Assembly: GCA_020200135.1 (NCBI GenBank)
Contig: JAIVJI010000007.1
Location: 2,586 to 66,585 of the forward strand
Source: Acidobacteriota bacterium
GTDB lineage: Bacteria > Acidobacteriota > Blastocatellia > Pyrinomonadales > Pyrinomonadaceae
Length of the DNA: 64,000 nucleotides
Reading direction: 5' to 3'
Made by a program: the position numbers and the translations under genes. Every line of letters begins with the position of its first letter. The first letter of the stretch is position 1. Positions 9,301-17,274 of this stretch are shown here, in pieces. The notes beneath the pieces are model-generated. The model did not search any database and was not told the DNA's origin. It saw nothing but the letters and a program-made list of their open reading frames with translations.

Positions 9301-11264
9301 CGACCGCCCGCGCCGTCACCCCCGACTTGAAGGTCGGCCTCGCGGTCTCGAAGGTCGTCGAGCGCAAGGACGTCATCATCCGCGTCGCGATGCCGCGCTT
9401 CCTCACGGCCGGCGACACCGTCACGCTCTCCGGCATCGTCCACAACTATCTCAAGACCGAGAAGGTGACGAAAATTTCCATCGAGGTCGCGGGCGCGCGC
9501 CTGCTCGACCCGGCGCAGCAGACCGTGACCATCCCGAGCCAGGGCGAGCACCGCGTCAACTGGCGCGTCTCGGCGCCCGCCACCGGCGAGCTGAAGGTGC
9601 TGGCGAAGGCGCTGACCGACGCCGAGTCGGACGCGCTCGAGACGGGCGTCCCCGTCGTCCCGCGCGGGCTGAAGTACACGCGCGCCGACTCGTTCGCCTT
9701 CGCGGACGACGAGGCTGACAAGACCGTCACCTTCACGCTCCCCGCGAACGCCGACCCGAACGCGCGCACGCTTCGGGTCGAGGCGTCGCCGACGGTGGTC
9801 GGCACGCTCTTCGGCGCGCTCGACTACCTGACGAGCTACCCCTACGGCTGCACCGAGCAGACGATGTCCTCGTTCCTCCCGAACGTCATCGTCACGCAGG
9901 CGCTCCAGAACGTGCAGACGGCGAGCGTCAAAGACACCAACGACGTGGGCAAGAAAGTCCGGCGCGGGCTGAAGCGGCTCTACGGCTTCCAGCACGGCGA
10001 CGGCGGCTGGGGCTGGTGGAAGGACGACCCGACGACCGCGTGGATGACGGCCTACGTCGTGGACGGGCTGGTGCAGGCCGAGCGCGCCGGCTACGAGATA
10101 GACGCGACGCGGCTTGAGAACGGGCGCGCCGCCCTGCGCAGGATGCTCGAAACTAACACGGACGGGCGCGGCGATGTCTTCATGGACTCGCACGCGTACA
10201 TGGCCTACGCGCTCGCGGAAAGCGGCGACGCCGAGATGCGTCACCTCAACCGGTTGTTCGGCGACCGCGGGAAGCTCAGCCCGTACGCGCGCTCGCTGCT
10301 CGCGCTCGGACTGAAGGAGCGCGGCGACCGCCGGGCCGATACGGTGGCCGGCGAGATCGAGCGTTCGGCGAAGGGCGGCACCGCCGACGCGCACTGGGAC
10401 AACGCCGAGGCGACCGCGCTCTCCATCAAGGCGCTGGCGCGCATCCTGCCGCAGAGCGAGGTGACGCCGCGCGCGGCGCGCTGGCTCGTCCGCAACCGCC
10501 GCCACGGACACTACTGGCTCTCGACGCGCGAGACGGCCTTCGCCGTCTTCGCGCTCATCGACTACGTCAGGGTGAGCAGGGAGCTCGACCCCGACTACAC
10601 GCTCGAAGTCTACGTCGGCGGCCAGCAGGTCTTGCAGAAGCAGGTGACGGGCTCGGACGCCGCCTCGATGCAGCCCTTCACGCTCCAGCGGCGCGGCGGC
10701 GAGGTCGGCCAGTCGAGCGAGGTGCGCGTCGTCAAGCGCGGGCGCGGCATGCTCTACCTGGCGACGACGGTCACGCACCACACCAACGACGAGCAGACCG
10801 CCGAGGCCGGCGTGCCGCAGCTCAAGCTCCGCCGCGAGTACCTGCGCCTCAAGGTCGCGGAGAAGTCGGACGGGACCATCGGCTGGCAGACCGAGCCGCT
10901 CGCGGGCGACGTGCGCTCGGGCGACATCATCGTCTCGCGGCTCGTGCTCGAAGGCGAGAAGGCGAGTCACATGATGATCGAAGACCCCATCCCGGCGGGC
11001 TGCGAGCAGGTCGAGTCGGTGAGCGGCATCGACCTCAACCACACCGAGAAGGACTGGAGCGACTGGTACAGCGCGCGCGAGTTCCGCGACAACCGCGCCG
11101 TGCTCTTCCTCGACTACTTCGACGGGAAGGCGCAGTTCCAGTACGCGATGCGTGTGCAGGTGCCGGGGCAGTTCCGCGTCGCCCCCTCGCGCGTCGAGCG
11201 CATGTACGAGCCGGACGTGCGCGCCAACTCGGCGTCGGCCGCGGTGACGATTCTCGACCGCTAA
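6366..11264 (+). CDS. bacterial alpha-2-macroglobulin with thioester motif
   Basis: 1632 residues. An N-terminal hydrophobic segment (about residues 5-27) anchors the protein, and no lipobox is present. MG-type beta-sandwich domains follow: IYTDRPVYRPEQKVYFKG is the typical macroglobulin signature near residue 374, and ARNPDGSPAAGAEVSLGVVD with LPDNLTTWRATARAV marks the A2M core. The thioester motif is Cys1162-Thr-Glu-Gln1165 (GCTEQ), inside an alpha/alpha TED domain containing DGGWGWW and TAWMTAYVV. Family role: a periplasmic or surface protease trap that covalently captures proteases. The gene starts 16 bp after the DUF1175 gene behind GGAGGG and is 30 bp from the next gene. An Asp/Glu-rich insertion lies around residues 300-330. 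Confidence 0.95.
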   Translation: MSRRTLLTNVAVYAAALALVLGFVVLRVKARYAYAAAVAPDELGSPYERTPQPPDPHAKPFFSLHTSRTYATTDRARVWVNYRGVGDLDFRVYKVKDPVKFFRGLDDPHRVGEDEEAEVGKSVEKKPTFLEKLRRFKSWGYGHVRTYVRQQLQNQSRKGFNQRFRQEEDDTSNRTPLNVATDFARVPLLNPDQMISHWREKLPPLEDVYDRRMISLGRREPGVYLVEAVHGELRAFGILIVTDIATVQKTARDGSMLVYAVERKTGQPREGVKVVVVRKRADLVSGATDKQGLLKLQVVEKKPPAPAPAEEEEPAEDEEVAPEESQVTDSYLVMATEGDNFAISDLDSYYFGGYGDEEAGAPELRSLIYTDRPVYRPEQKVYFKGILRERTAEGYRLPAGKTASVTVTDQTGATISEQQLPLSTRGTFSGELDLPEESPLGSYTINASVGESEASGYFTVEEYKKPEYKVRVTTQQAFVRAGERARFTVSANYFFGAPVTKAAVKYYVYRSRHYSWWRDSEGEEEDEIGADPTAEEGGGEYRDYDDEMVLEGDGKLNEQGRLDVDVEVPQPDAKDTWDYSYRLEAEVTDAARRSMSASASFTGVRSNITAYAYPDRYVYSQGDPARINVHAGDREGRPVQTRVKLTFFERRWQKVVKKDESGYEYPEYETKEKELSSATVETNAQGEGSMDYVAPAPGSILIRATIEEAGRPVVIEAGSLWVADREGRWQDVSYDSEGEIKLVPDKKSYRPGETARVLALLPREKAHLLVTTELDGILGVRQMSVDGRAAIIDVPIEPRFAPNVFLNVTYVRGGEMYTQEVEIRVPARDKMLKLEIIPNKKEFRPRETASYTVFARNPDGSPAAGAEVSLGVVDESVYQIAPESAADIRRVFYGQRPSSVSTSFSVNYYFSGYAGQKTVNLAQRKRARQLADFKDESANPLVRKIFKDTAFWQPALVTGADGKAQVKFELPDNLTTWRATARAVTPDLKVGLAVSKVVERKDVIIRVAMPRFLTAGDTVTLSGIVHNYLKTEKVTKISIEVAGARLLDPAQQTVTIPSQGEHRVNWRVSAPATGELKVLAKALTDAESDALETGVPVVPRGLKYTRADSFAFADDEADKTVTFTLPANADPNARTLRVEASPTVVGTLFGALDYLTSYPYGCTEQTMSSFLPNVIVTQALQNVQTASVKDTNDVGKKVRRGLKRLYGFQHGDGGWGWWKDDPTTAWMTAYVVDGLVQAERAGYEIDATRLENGRAALRRMLETNTDGRGDVFMDSHAYMAYALAESGDAEMRHLNRLFGDRGKLSPYARSLLALGLKERGDRRADTVAGEIERSAKGGTADAHWDNAEATALSIKALARILPQSEVTPRAARWLVRNRRHGHYWLSTRETAFAVFALIDYVRVSRELDPDYTLEVYVGGQQVLQKQVTGSDAASMQPFTLQRRGGEVGQSSEVRVVKRGRGMLYLATTVTHHTNDEQTAEAGVPQLKLRREYLRLKVAEKSDGTIGWQTEPLAGDVRSGDIIVSRLVLEGEKASHMMIEDPIPAGCEQVESVSGIDLNHTEKDWSDWYSAREFRDNRAVLFLDYFDGKAQFQYAMRVQVPGQFRVAPSRVERMYEPDVRANSASAAVTILDR

Positions 11265-11294
11265 AGGGCGCCGCCCGGACAAGGAGACACGGAG

Positions 11295-12173
11295 ATGATC
11301 AAAGAAGCACTCGCGGCGCTGGGCAACTCGGCGCGCGACCTCTTCCGCAACTGGCGCGTGCTGCTGCTGCTCGCGGCCGTCTACGCGCTGCTGCTCGCGA
11401 GCGTCTACCTCTTCTTCGCGACCGGCGTGGCCAACGCCTGGCAGCTCGTCGTCACGGCCGCGACCGCCGTGGCCGCGCCGCTGCTGCTGCTGTTGCTGGA
11501 AGCGGCGTCGGCGAACGCGGCGCTGCCGGACGCGACCGCCGCGAGGGTCGCGCGCCGCGCGCCGCGTGACCTTTTGAAGGTGCTACTGCTGGCGCTCCCC
11601 GTCGTCGCGCTCGCGTTGCTCGTCTACTATCTGCTGGACAAGCTCCCGGGCTGGCTGCCGCGAGTCGAGGAGGCGCCGTCTCACTCGGTCATGGTCGGAG
11701 GGGTCGAGGCGCGCCCCGTGCCGCTCCACTGGCAGGAGGCGCTCACGTCTTCGCTGTGGCTGCTGCTGCTGGGCTTCGCGCTCCCGCTCGTGGCGGCGCA
11801 CCTCTGGATCGCGGCCGCGCGCGAAGGGCTGGGGGCGACGCTGAAGGGCCTGCACCGCGTGGCGGGGCGCGCGTTCGCGCCGAAGTCGGTGCTGGTCTAC
11901 GCGCTCGGACTGTTCGTCTTCGGGCTGACGCCCTACTTCGTCGTCTACACGCGCACGGCGGTCGCGAACAGCTCGGCGGAACTCCTCGTCTTCGGCCTGC
12001 GGCTCTCGCTCGCCTTCGCGCTCACGCTCGTGGGCTGGGTCATCACGCTCGGCGCGCTCGCGCGCGTGACGCCGCCGCTGGCCGAAGCCCCCGCGACGCC
12101 CGAGCCCGCCGGGCCCGCCGCCCCGCCGCCGCCCACGGAGCACGCGGCCGCCGAGCCGCAGTTGCAGGCCTGA
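11295..12173 (+). CDS. integral membrane protein of the A2M operon
   Basis: 292 residues with about five hydrophobic segments (VLLLLAAVYALLLASVYLFF, LVVTAATAVAAPLLLLLLE, LLKVLLLALPVVALALLVYYLL, SLWLLLLGFALPLVAAHLW, VYALGLFVFGLTPYFVVYT, plus a final one) and a Pro/Ala-rich C-terminal tail. AAGGAGACACGGAG lies before the ATG. No enzymatic motif is seen. Its place between the A2M gene and a secreted protein, 8 bp apart, suggests a membrane partner or assembly factor. Family not recognised. Confidence 0.8.
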   Translation: MIKEALAALGNSARDLFRNWRVLLLLAAVYALLLASVYLFFATGVANAWQLVVTAATAVAAPLLLLLLEAASANAALPDATAARVARRAPRDLLKVLLLALPVVALALLVYYLLDKLPGWLPRVEEAPSHSVMVGGVEARPVPLHWQEALTSSLWLLLLGFALPLVAAHLWIAAAREGLGATLKGLHRVAGRAFAPKSVLVYALGLFVFGLTPYFVVYTRTAVANSSAELLVFGLRLSLAFALTLVGWVITLGALARVTPPLAEAPATPEPAGPAAPPPPTEHAAAEPQLQA

Positions 12174-12181
12174 CCAGCTTT

Positions 12182-13090
12182 ATGTTGAAGAGAAGCGTTG
12201 CGAAGGCGGCCTCGCTCGCGCTCCTGCTCGGCGCGTGCGCCGCGGCGCGCGCGCAGGAAGGGGCGGCGGCCCAGACGCCGGCGCCGGCCGACGAGAAGCT
12301 GGCGCGCATCCTGGAGCGCGCGGGCGAGGCGGTGGCGAAGTATCAGGCGGGGCTCTTCCACATCACCTTCACCGAAACGCTCCGCGACGAGGAGCTGAGC
12401 AAGGACATGACGCCGAAGAAGTCGAAGGAGTTCGTCTTCGAGACCGTCGTCCTGCGCGAGCAGTTGTCAGGAGACGAGGAGGACTTCTACCCGAAGAGCA
12501 TCCGCCAGTTGAAGACCGTAGACGGCAAGCCCGCGAAGGGGAACGGCCGCGTGCCCTGGTACGGTTACAACATCCAGTCGCTCGGGATGCTGCTCCCGAA
12601 GCACCGGGGCCTCTACGAGTTCACGCTCGAAGCCGAGGAACGGGTCGGCGGGCGCGCCGCCTACCGCGTGCGCGCGCTGCGGCCGGGGCAGCCGCCGCCG
12701 AAGGTCGATTGGCGGCGCCGCATGATGGGCATGGGGATGAGCTTCCGCGCGCTCGCGCCGACCTACGTGCTCATCTGGGTGGACGCGGAGAACTCCGACG
12801 TGCTCCGTCTGGAGACGCACCTCGTCGCGCCGTTCGAGTTCGACAGCCCGCGCGCGTTCGGCGCGTTCGGCCCGTCGCGCCACATCCGTTACGCCGCGCA
12901 GGACTACGCCGTCACCTTCCGCCGCCAGACGTTCAAAGACCCGGAGCAGACGCTGCTCGTCCCCGCCGAGGCCGAGTGGCTCTACGTCGTGGAGGGCGCG
13001 AAGCACCCGCGCCTGCGCGCCACGCTCCGCTTCACAGACTACAGGCGCTTCCGCGCTGACGTGAAAGTTATCGAAGAAGAGCCGGAATGA
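12182..13090 (+). CDS. secreted protein of unknown function in the A2M operon
   Basis: 302 residues starting MLKRSVAKAASLALLLGACA, a signal peptide ending near AAARAQ. The mature part is mixed alpha/beta with an acidic, lysine-rich patch (DMTPKKSKEFVF) and a C-terminal segment of beta strands (LRATLRFTDYRRF). The pattern recalls LolA/outer-membrane-lipoprotein-sorting-like folds, as does the unrelated-locus gene at 60411-61274, but this is weak. The stop overlaps the next ATG by 4 bp (ATGA), implying translational coupling. The longer upstream open frame overlaps the membrane-protein gene and is rejected because the signal peptide fits this start. Confidence 0.75.
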   Translation: MLKRSVAKAASLALLLGACAAARAQEGAAAQTPAPADEKLARILERAGEAVAKYQAGLFHITFTETLRDEELSKDMTPKKSKEFVFETVVLREQLSGDEEDFYPKSIRQLKTVDGKPAKGNGRVPWYGYNIQSLGMLLPKHRGLYEFTLEAEERVGGRAAYRVRALRPGQPPPKVDWRRRMMGMGMSFRALAPTYVLIWVDAENSDVLRLETHLVAPFEFDSPRAFGAFGPSRHIRYAAQDYAVTFRRQTFKDPEQTLLVPAEAEWLYVVEGAKHPRLRATLRFTDYRRFRADVKVIEEEPE

Positions 13091-15897
13091 GTAAAACGGA
13101 AGGCAGTAGCCGGAAGGCGTCGGGCGGTGGGGCGCCCGCGCCGCGCGCGCGGAACCTCTTCCTGGCCTGCGCCTGTTGCCTTCTGCCTTTCGCCCTGCTG
13201 TTCGCCTCGTTCGCGCGCAGGGGGCCGGCGCCCGCGCCCGCGCCTCTGAGCGCGCGGACGGGGCGCGTGCGCGCGCTCGCCGGCGGGCGCGCCGCGTTCG
13301 AGGAGGCGACGCCGCCCGGCTCGGCCGTCAAGCCCTTCACGATGCTCGCGGCGCTGCGCTCGGGCTCGCTCGCCGAAGGGGAGCGCGTCGGCTGCCGTGG
13401 CAGCTACGAGCGCCGCGACTTCAAGATCGCCTGCGCGCACCCGCGCTACCGCACGGCCTTCGGCCCCGCGCAGGCTCTCGCCAACTCCTGCAACTACTAC
13501 TTCGCGCACGCGTCCGAGTCGCTCGACGCCCGTGCGTACGAGCGCACGCTCTCGGACTTCGGCTTCGGCGCGCCGACCGGCGGCGGGGACGAGGGCGAGG
13601 CGCCGGGGCTGCTGCCGCGCGCTTCGCCCGGCGTCGCCGAGATGCTCGGCGAGAGCGAAAACTTGCGGGTCACGCCGGCGCAGCTCGCCTCCGCGTACGC
13701 GGCTCTCTTCAACGGCGGCCTGCTGCTCGCGCCGCGCCCGGGCCGCGCCGAGGGGTTCGCGCCGACGGTGCGCGCGCGCGTCGAGGTGTCGGACTCGCAC
13801 CGCGCGCTGCTGCTCGCGGGGATGCGCGGCGCGGTGGCTTACGGCACGGCCTCGGGCGCGGGGCTCGCGACGCTGCCCGTCTACGTCTTCGGCAAGACCG
13901 GCACCTCGACGCCGCAGGGCGCCTGGCGCTCTCAAGGCTGGTTCGTCGGCTTCGCCGCGGGCGGCGAGGAGCTTGACGAAGGCGCAGCCCGCGGCAACTC
14001 CGACTTCACGGCCGTCGCCGCGCGCGATGTTCCGCCCGAGAGCTTGAGGCTCGCGGTCGTCGTCTTCCTCAGGCGCTCGCGCGGCTCGGAGGCGGCGGCC
14101 GTCGCGCGCCCCGTCTTCGAGGCTTACGCACGCACGCTCGGCCGCGCGGGCGACTCCGACCGGCTCGCCGGGCGGGCCGACAAGAATCCTGCGGGCGACG
14201 ACGGCCGCGGGGCGGCGCCCTCAAGCCCGGACGCGGGCCCGGGCGGCGCGACGGTGCGCGTGCGCCTGACGCGCGACGACGCGACCGTGCCGCTCGCGCT
14301 CGAAGACTACGTCTTCGGCGTGCTCGCGGCCGAGGGCAGCGTCGAGACCGAAGCCGAGGCGCTCAAGGCTCTGGCGGTCGTCGCGCGCACCTACGCCACG
14401 GGGAATTTGCGCCGCCACGCGCGCGACCGCTTCGACCTCTGCGACACGACGCACTGCCAGCGTTACGCGCCCGTCCGCGACGAGTCGGCGCGCCCCGACT
14501 TCTACGAGCTGGCCCGCCGCGCCGTGCGCGAGACGGCGGGCCAAGTCCTGCGCGACACGCGGGGCCGGGTCGCCGAGACTTACTTCAGCGCCTCGTGCGG
14601 CGGCGCGACCGCCGACGTGTCAAAGCTGTGGGGCGCGGCGCACGCCCCCGCACACCTGCGCGGCGTGCGCGACGACGCCTGCGCCGACTCGACTCGGAAG
14701 TGGGCGGACGTGATAACGGCGGCGCAGCTCGCGCGCGCGCTTCACGCGGACGAGCGCAGCGACGTGGGCGAGCGGGTCGAGGGCGTGCGCGTCGTGCGGC
14801 GCGACCGGACGGGGCGCGCGGAGACGGTCGAGGTCGTCGGCGCACGCCGGAGGCAGTTGCGCGGATGGGACTTCAAGATCATTGTCGGGCGCACGCTCGG
14901 GTGGGGCGTGCTCAAAAGCTCGCGCTTCGAGGTGACGCGCGCGGGCTCGGCCTTCGTCTTTCGCGGGACGGGCTTCGGGCACGGGCTGGGCTTGTGCCAG
15001 GCGGGCGCGCACGTCTCGGCCGCGCGCGGCGCGTCATACCGGCAGATACTCGCGCGCTACTTTCAGGGCGCGCCCGTCGGCGAGCTGCGGAGAGAGGACT
15101 TCGGGCTGCGGAGCGAGACCGCCGGCGCGAAGCCTGATGAGATTGACGGGAGCGCCGCCGTCGAAAATCTTCCCGCGCACTCCTCACCCGACGCCGAGGT
15201 CGAAGGCGAAAATCACTTCATACAGACGGCGGCTTACGTCGAGCCCGAGTCGGGCGGTCAGGTCAGGAGCGAGCATTTTCGCGTAAGACATCCGGCGCGC
15301 ACGGGGCGGGGCGAGGTGGAGTCGCTGCTGCGCACGCTCGAAGCCGCGTACGCGGACCTGGCGCGGCGTCTGGAGCGCGCCGGCGTCGGCGTCGCCGTGC
15401 CCGACGTTGAGGTCACGCTCTACCAGACGACGGGCGACTTCGTCGGCGCGACGGGGCGGCCGGCGTGGGTCGCGGGCGTCGCGGAGGGGAGGCGGATAAG
15501 TCTACAGCCGCTCGGCGTGCTGCGCCGGCGCGGGGTGCTGACGACGACGCCGAGGCACGAGTTCGTCCACGCGGCGCTCGAAGCCGTCGGCGCGGGGCGC
15601 GCGCCGCTGTGGCTCGCAGAGGGACTGGCCGCGCACTTCGCGGGCGAGGGGCGCGCGCTCGGGCGCGTGACGCCGGGCGAGAGACTTTCGGTCGAAGAGC
15701 TCGAGCGGCGTCTGGCGCGCCCCGCGTCGTCCGCCGAGATGCGCGCGCTCTACGCGGCGGCTTACGCGGAGGTGAGCGCGCTCATCCGACGCGAGGGCGA
15801 GCCGGCCGCGTGGCGCCTCGCGCTGAAGGCTCGGGTTGCTTTGGCCGCGAAGGGGCGGGATAATTCTTCCGGTCTCGCCTTCAATCATGGAAGTTAA
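13087..15897 (+). CDS. PBP transpeptidase-like / SpoIID-LytB / HExxH peptidase fusion
   Basis: 936 residues. After a hydrophobic segment (LFLACACCLLPFALLFASF) comes a penicillin-binding transpeptidase-like domain with all three motifs: Ser79-Ala-Val-Lys82 (SxxK), Ser134-Cys-Asn136 (SxN) and Lys270-Thr-Gly-Thr273 (KTG). Residues about 385-690 are a SpoIID/LytB amidase-enhancer domain (LEDYVFGVLAAEG, LKALAVVARTYA, TYFSASCGG, GTGFGHGLGLCQAGA). Residues about 725-930 form a peptidase-MA-like domain with His824-Glu-Phe-Val-His828 and a probable third zinc ligand Glu845 (WLAEGLAAHF). Predicted to act on peptidoglycan in the envelope. It overlaps the preceding gene by 4 bp and ctaA by 11 bp. In the related E. 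coli yfa locus this position is held by a DUF2300-type protein. Confidence 0.9.
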   Translation: MSKTEGSSRKASGGGAPAPRARNLFLACACCLLPFALLFASFARRGPAPAPAPLSARTGRVRALAGGRAAFEEATPPGSAVKPFTMLAALRSGSLAEGERVGCRGSYERRDFKIACAHPRYRTAFGPAQALANSCNYYFAHASESLDARAYERTLSDFGFGAPTGGGDEGEAPGLLPRASPGVAEMLGESENLRVTPAQLASAYAALFNGGLLLAPRPGRAEGFAPTVRARVEVSDSHRALLLAGMRGAVAYGTASGAGLATLPVYVFGKTGTSTPQGAWRSQGWFVGFAAGGEELDEGAARGNSDFTAVAARDVPPESLRLAVVVFLRRSRGSEAAAVARPVFEAYARTLGRAGDSDRLAGRADKNPAGDDGRGAAPSSPDAGPGGATVRVRLTRDDATVPLALEDYVFGVLAAEGSVETEAEALKALAVVARTYATGNLRRHARDRFDLCDTTHCQRYAPVRDESARPDFYELARRAVRETAGQVLRDTRGRVAETYFSASCGGATADVSKLWGAAHAPAHLRGVRDDACADSTRKWADVITAAQLARALHADERSDVGERVEGVRVVRRDRTGRAETVEVVGARRRQLRGWDFKIIVGRTLGWGVLKSSRFEVTRAGSAFVFRGTGFGHGLGLCQAGAHVSAARGASYRQILARYFQGAPVGELRREDFGLRSETAGAKPDEIDGSAAVENLPAHSSPDAEVEGENHFIQTAAYVEPESGGQVRSEHFRVRHPARTGRGEVESLLRTLEAAYADLARRLERAGVGVAVPDVEVTLYQTTGDFVGATGRPAWVAGVAEGRRISLQPLGVLRRRGVLTTTPRHEFVHAALEAVGAGRAPLWLAEGLAAHFAGEGRALGRVTPGERLSVEELERRLARPASSAEMRALYAAAYAEVSALIRREGEPAAWRLALKARVALAAKGRDNSSGLAFNHGS

Positions 15898-16882
15898 AAA
15901 TCATCAGGGGGGAGTCGGGTCGGGGCGCTTCGCCGCCTACGCCTGGCTGGTGACGGGGCTGACGCTGGCGGTCATCCTGTGGGGCGCGTTCGTGCGCGCG
16001 TCGAAGTCGGGCGACGGCTGCGGGGCGCACTGGCCTCTGTGCCACGGGACGGTCGTGCCCGACGCCTCGCAGTCGAAGACGCTCGTCGAGTTCGCGCACC
16101 GCGTGACGAGCGGAATTGCCTTCCTGCTCGTCGTCGGCCTGTGCGTGTGGGCGTTCCGAAGGTTCGGGCGCGGTCACGCGGTGCGCGCGGCGGCGGCCGC
16201 CTCGGGCTTCCTTATCGTGACCGAGTCGCTCATCGGCGCGGGGCTCGTGCTGCTCAGGTACGTGGGCGACAACACGTCGGTCGAGCGCGCCGTCTACCTC
16301 TCGGTACACCTCGTCAACACGTTCCTGCTCGTCGCGGCGCTGGCGCTGACGGCGTGGTGGGCTTCGCGCGGAGTCGCGGCGCGGCCGAGGCTCGCGGGGT
16401 TCCTGCGCGGGCGCGTGGGCGTGGCGCTGCTGGGCTCGCTCGCGCTCGGGGTGAGCGGGGCGGTCGCGGCGCTCGGGGCGACGCTCTTCTCGGAGGGCGA
16501 CGGCGCGGGAGTGAACCTGGAGGGGATGAGCGCGGCCTCGCGCGTGCTCTTCAGCCTTCGCCACTACTACCTGCACCCGCTGCTCGCGGTCGCGGTCGGC
16601 GCGTACCTCGTCTACTTCGCCGCGTCGTCGTTGCGGGGCGGGGCGGGGGAGTGGGCGCGGCGCTGGGCGTGGGCGGTGTTGGCGCTCGTGGCGGCGCAGT
16701 TCGCGGCCGGGCTCGTGAACGCCGCGCTGCTCGCGCCCGTCTGGTTGCAGCTCGTACACCTGCTGCTCGCCGACCTGCTCTGGCTCGCGCTCGTCCTGCT
16801 CTCGTCCGAGAGTCTCGCGCCCGACGAGTCGAAGGCCGAAGAGTTCAGGCGGGTCGGGCTCGGCGCGGCGGTCGGGACCTAG
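15887..16882 (+). CDS. ctaA: heme A synthase (COX15/CtaA)
   Basis: 331 residues with about eight hydrophobic helices. CtaA oxidises the C8 methyl of heme O to give heme A for aa3-type cytochrome oxidase. Conserved histidines sit in the expected helices (VEFAHRVTSG, LSVHLVNT, SLRHYYLHPLL, LQLVHLLLADLLW). The external loop GDGCGAHWPLCHG holds the cysteine pair known to matter in Bacillus-type CtaA. The start MEVKNH overlaps the end of the fusion gene by 11 bp, so it is probably translated from the A2M operon transcript. A longer in-frame start lies deeper inside the upstream gene and is less likely. No ctaB or oxidase subunits lie nearby. Confidence 0.92.
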   Translation: MEVKNHQGGVGSGRFAAYAWLVTGLTLAVILWGAFVRASKSGDGCGAHWPLCHGTVVPDASQSKTLVEFAHRVTSGIAFLLVVGLCVWAFRRFGRGHAVRAAAAASGFLIVTESLIGAGLVLLRYVGDNTSVERAVYLSVHLVNTFLLVAALALTAWWASRGVAARPRLAGFLRGRVGVALLGSLALGVSGAVAALGATLFSEGDGAGVNLEGMSAASRVLFSLRHYYLHPLLAVAVGAYLVYFAASSLRGGAGEWARRWAWAVLALVAAQFAAGLVNAALLAPVWLQLVHLLLADLLWLALVLLSSESLAPDESKAEEFRRVGLGAAVGT

Positions 16883-16892
16883 ACCTCACGAT

Positions 16893-17246
16893 TCACCAGC
16901 GAACGTCGTAGCGTGCGAGGCCGGCGCGCCAGGAGCCGTGGCCTAAGACGGGGAGGTGCCCGTCGTATGTGAGTGGCGAGTCGGCGGGGCGGCGCACGCG
17001 GTAGGTGTGGCCGCCGGGCGAGGCGACGTTGAGGACGACGCGCGCGCCCTCGGCGTCGAAGGAGTTGACGGTCGCGGCGCGCCAGTCGGCGCGGCAGCGC
17101 AGGATGAGGCGGGCGCCCACGGGAAGCTCCCCGAGCGTGGGCGCGGCCGCGTCGGCGGGGGAAAGTTCTTCGGCGGAAATGGTAAGGCCGCCGGTCGCGG
17201 CGTCGTGCGCCAGCGCTTCCGGCGGCCTCTCGTGTGTCGTGTCCAC
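16893..17246 (-). CDS. small conserved hypothetical protein
   Basis: 117 residues from a GTG start (VDTTHERPPEAL). The C-terminal half has a plausible beta-rich pattern (GARLILRCRADWRAATV, ARVVLNVASPGGHTYRVR). It follows the M50-like gene by 28 bp on the same strand and converges on ctaA with 10 bp between stops. There is no clear ribosome binding site, so the start is uncertain; upstream in-frame codons would overlap the previous gene. Function unknown. Confidence 0.5.
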   Translation of the reverse strand: MDTTHERPPEALAHDAATGGLTISAEELSPADAAAPTLGELPVGARLILRCRADWRAATVNSFDAEGARVVLNVASPGGHTYRVRRPADSPLTYDGHLPVLGHGSWRAGLARYDVRW

Positions 17247-17274
17247 GCGGGGTGTTAAGCCTGTCCCGAAGACC

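Noticed and set aside
7251..11282. Very long open frame antisense to the A2M gene
   Set aside because: The A2M frame has clear domain and thioester motifs. The antisense frame is rich in Arg/Val/Asp/Leu low complexity, as expected from reading high-GC codons backward.
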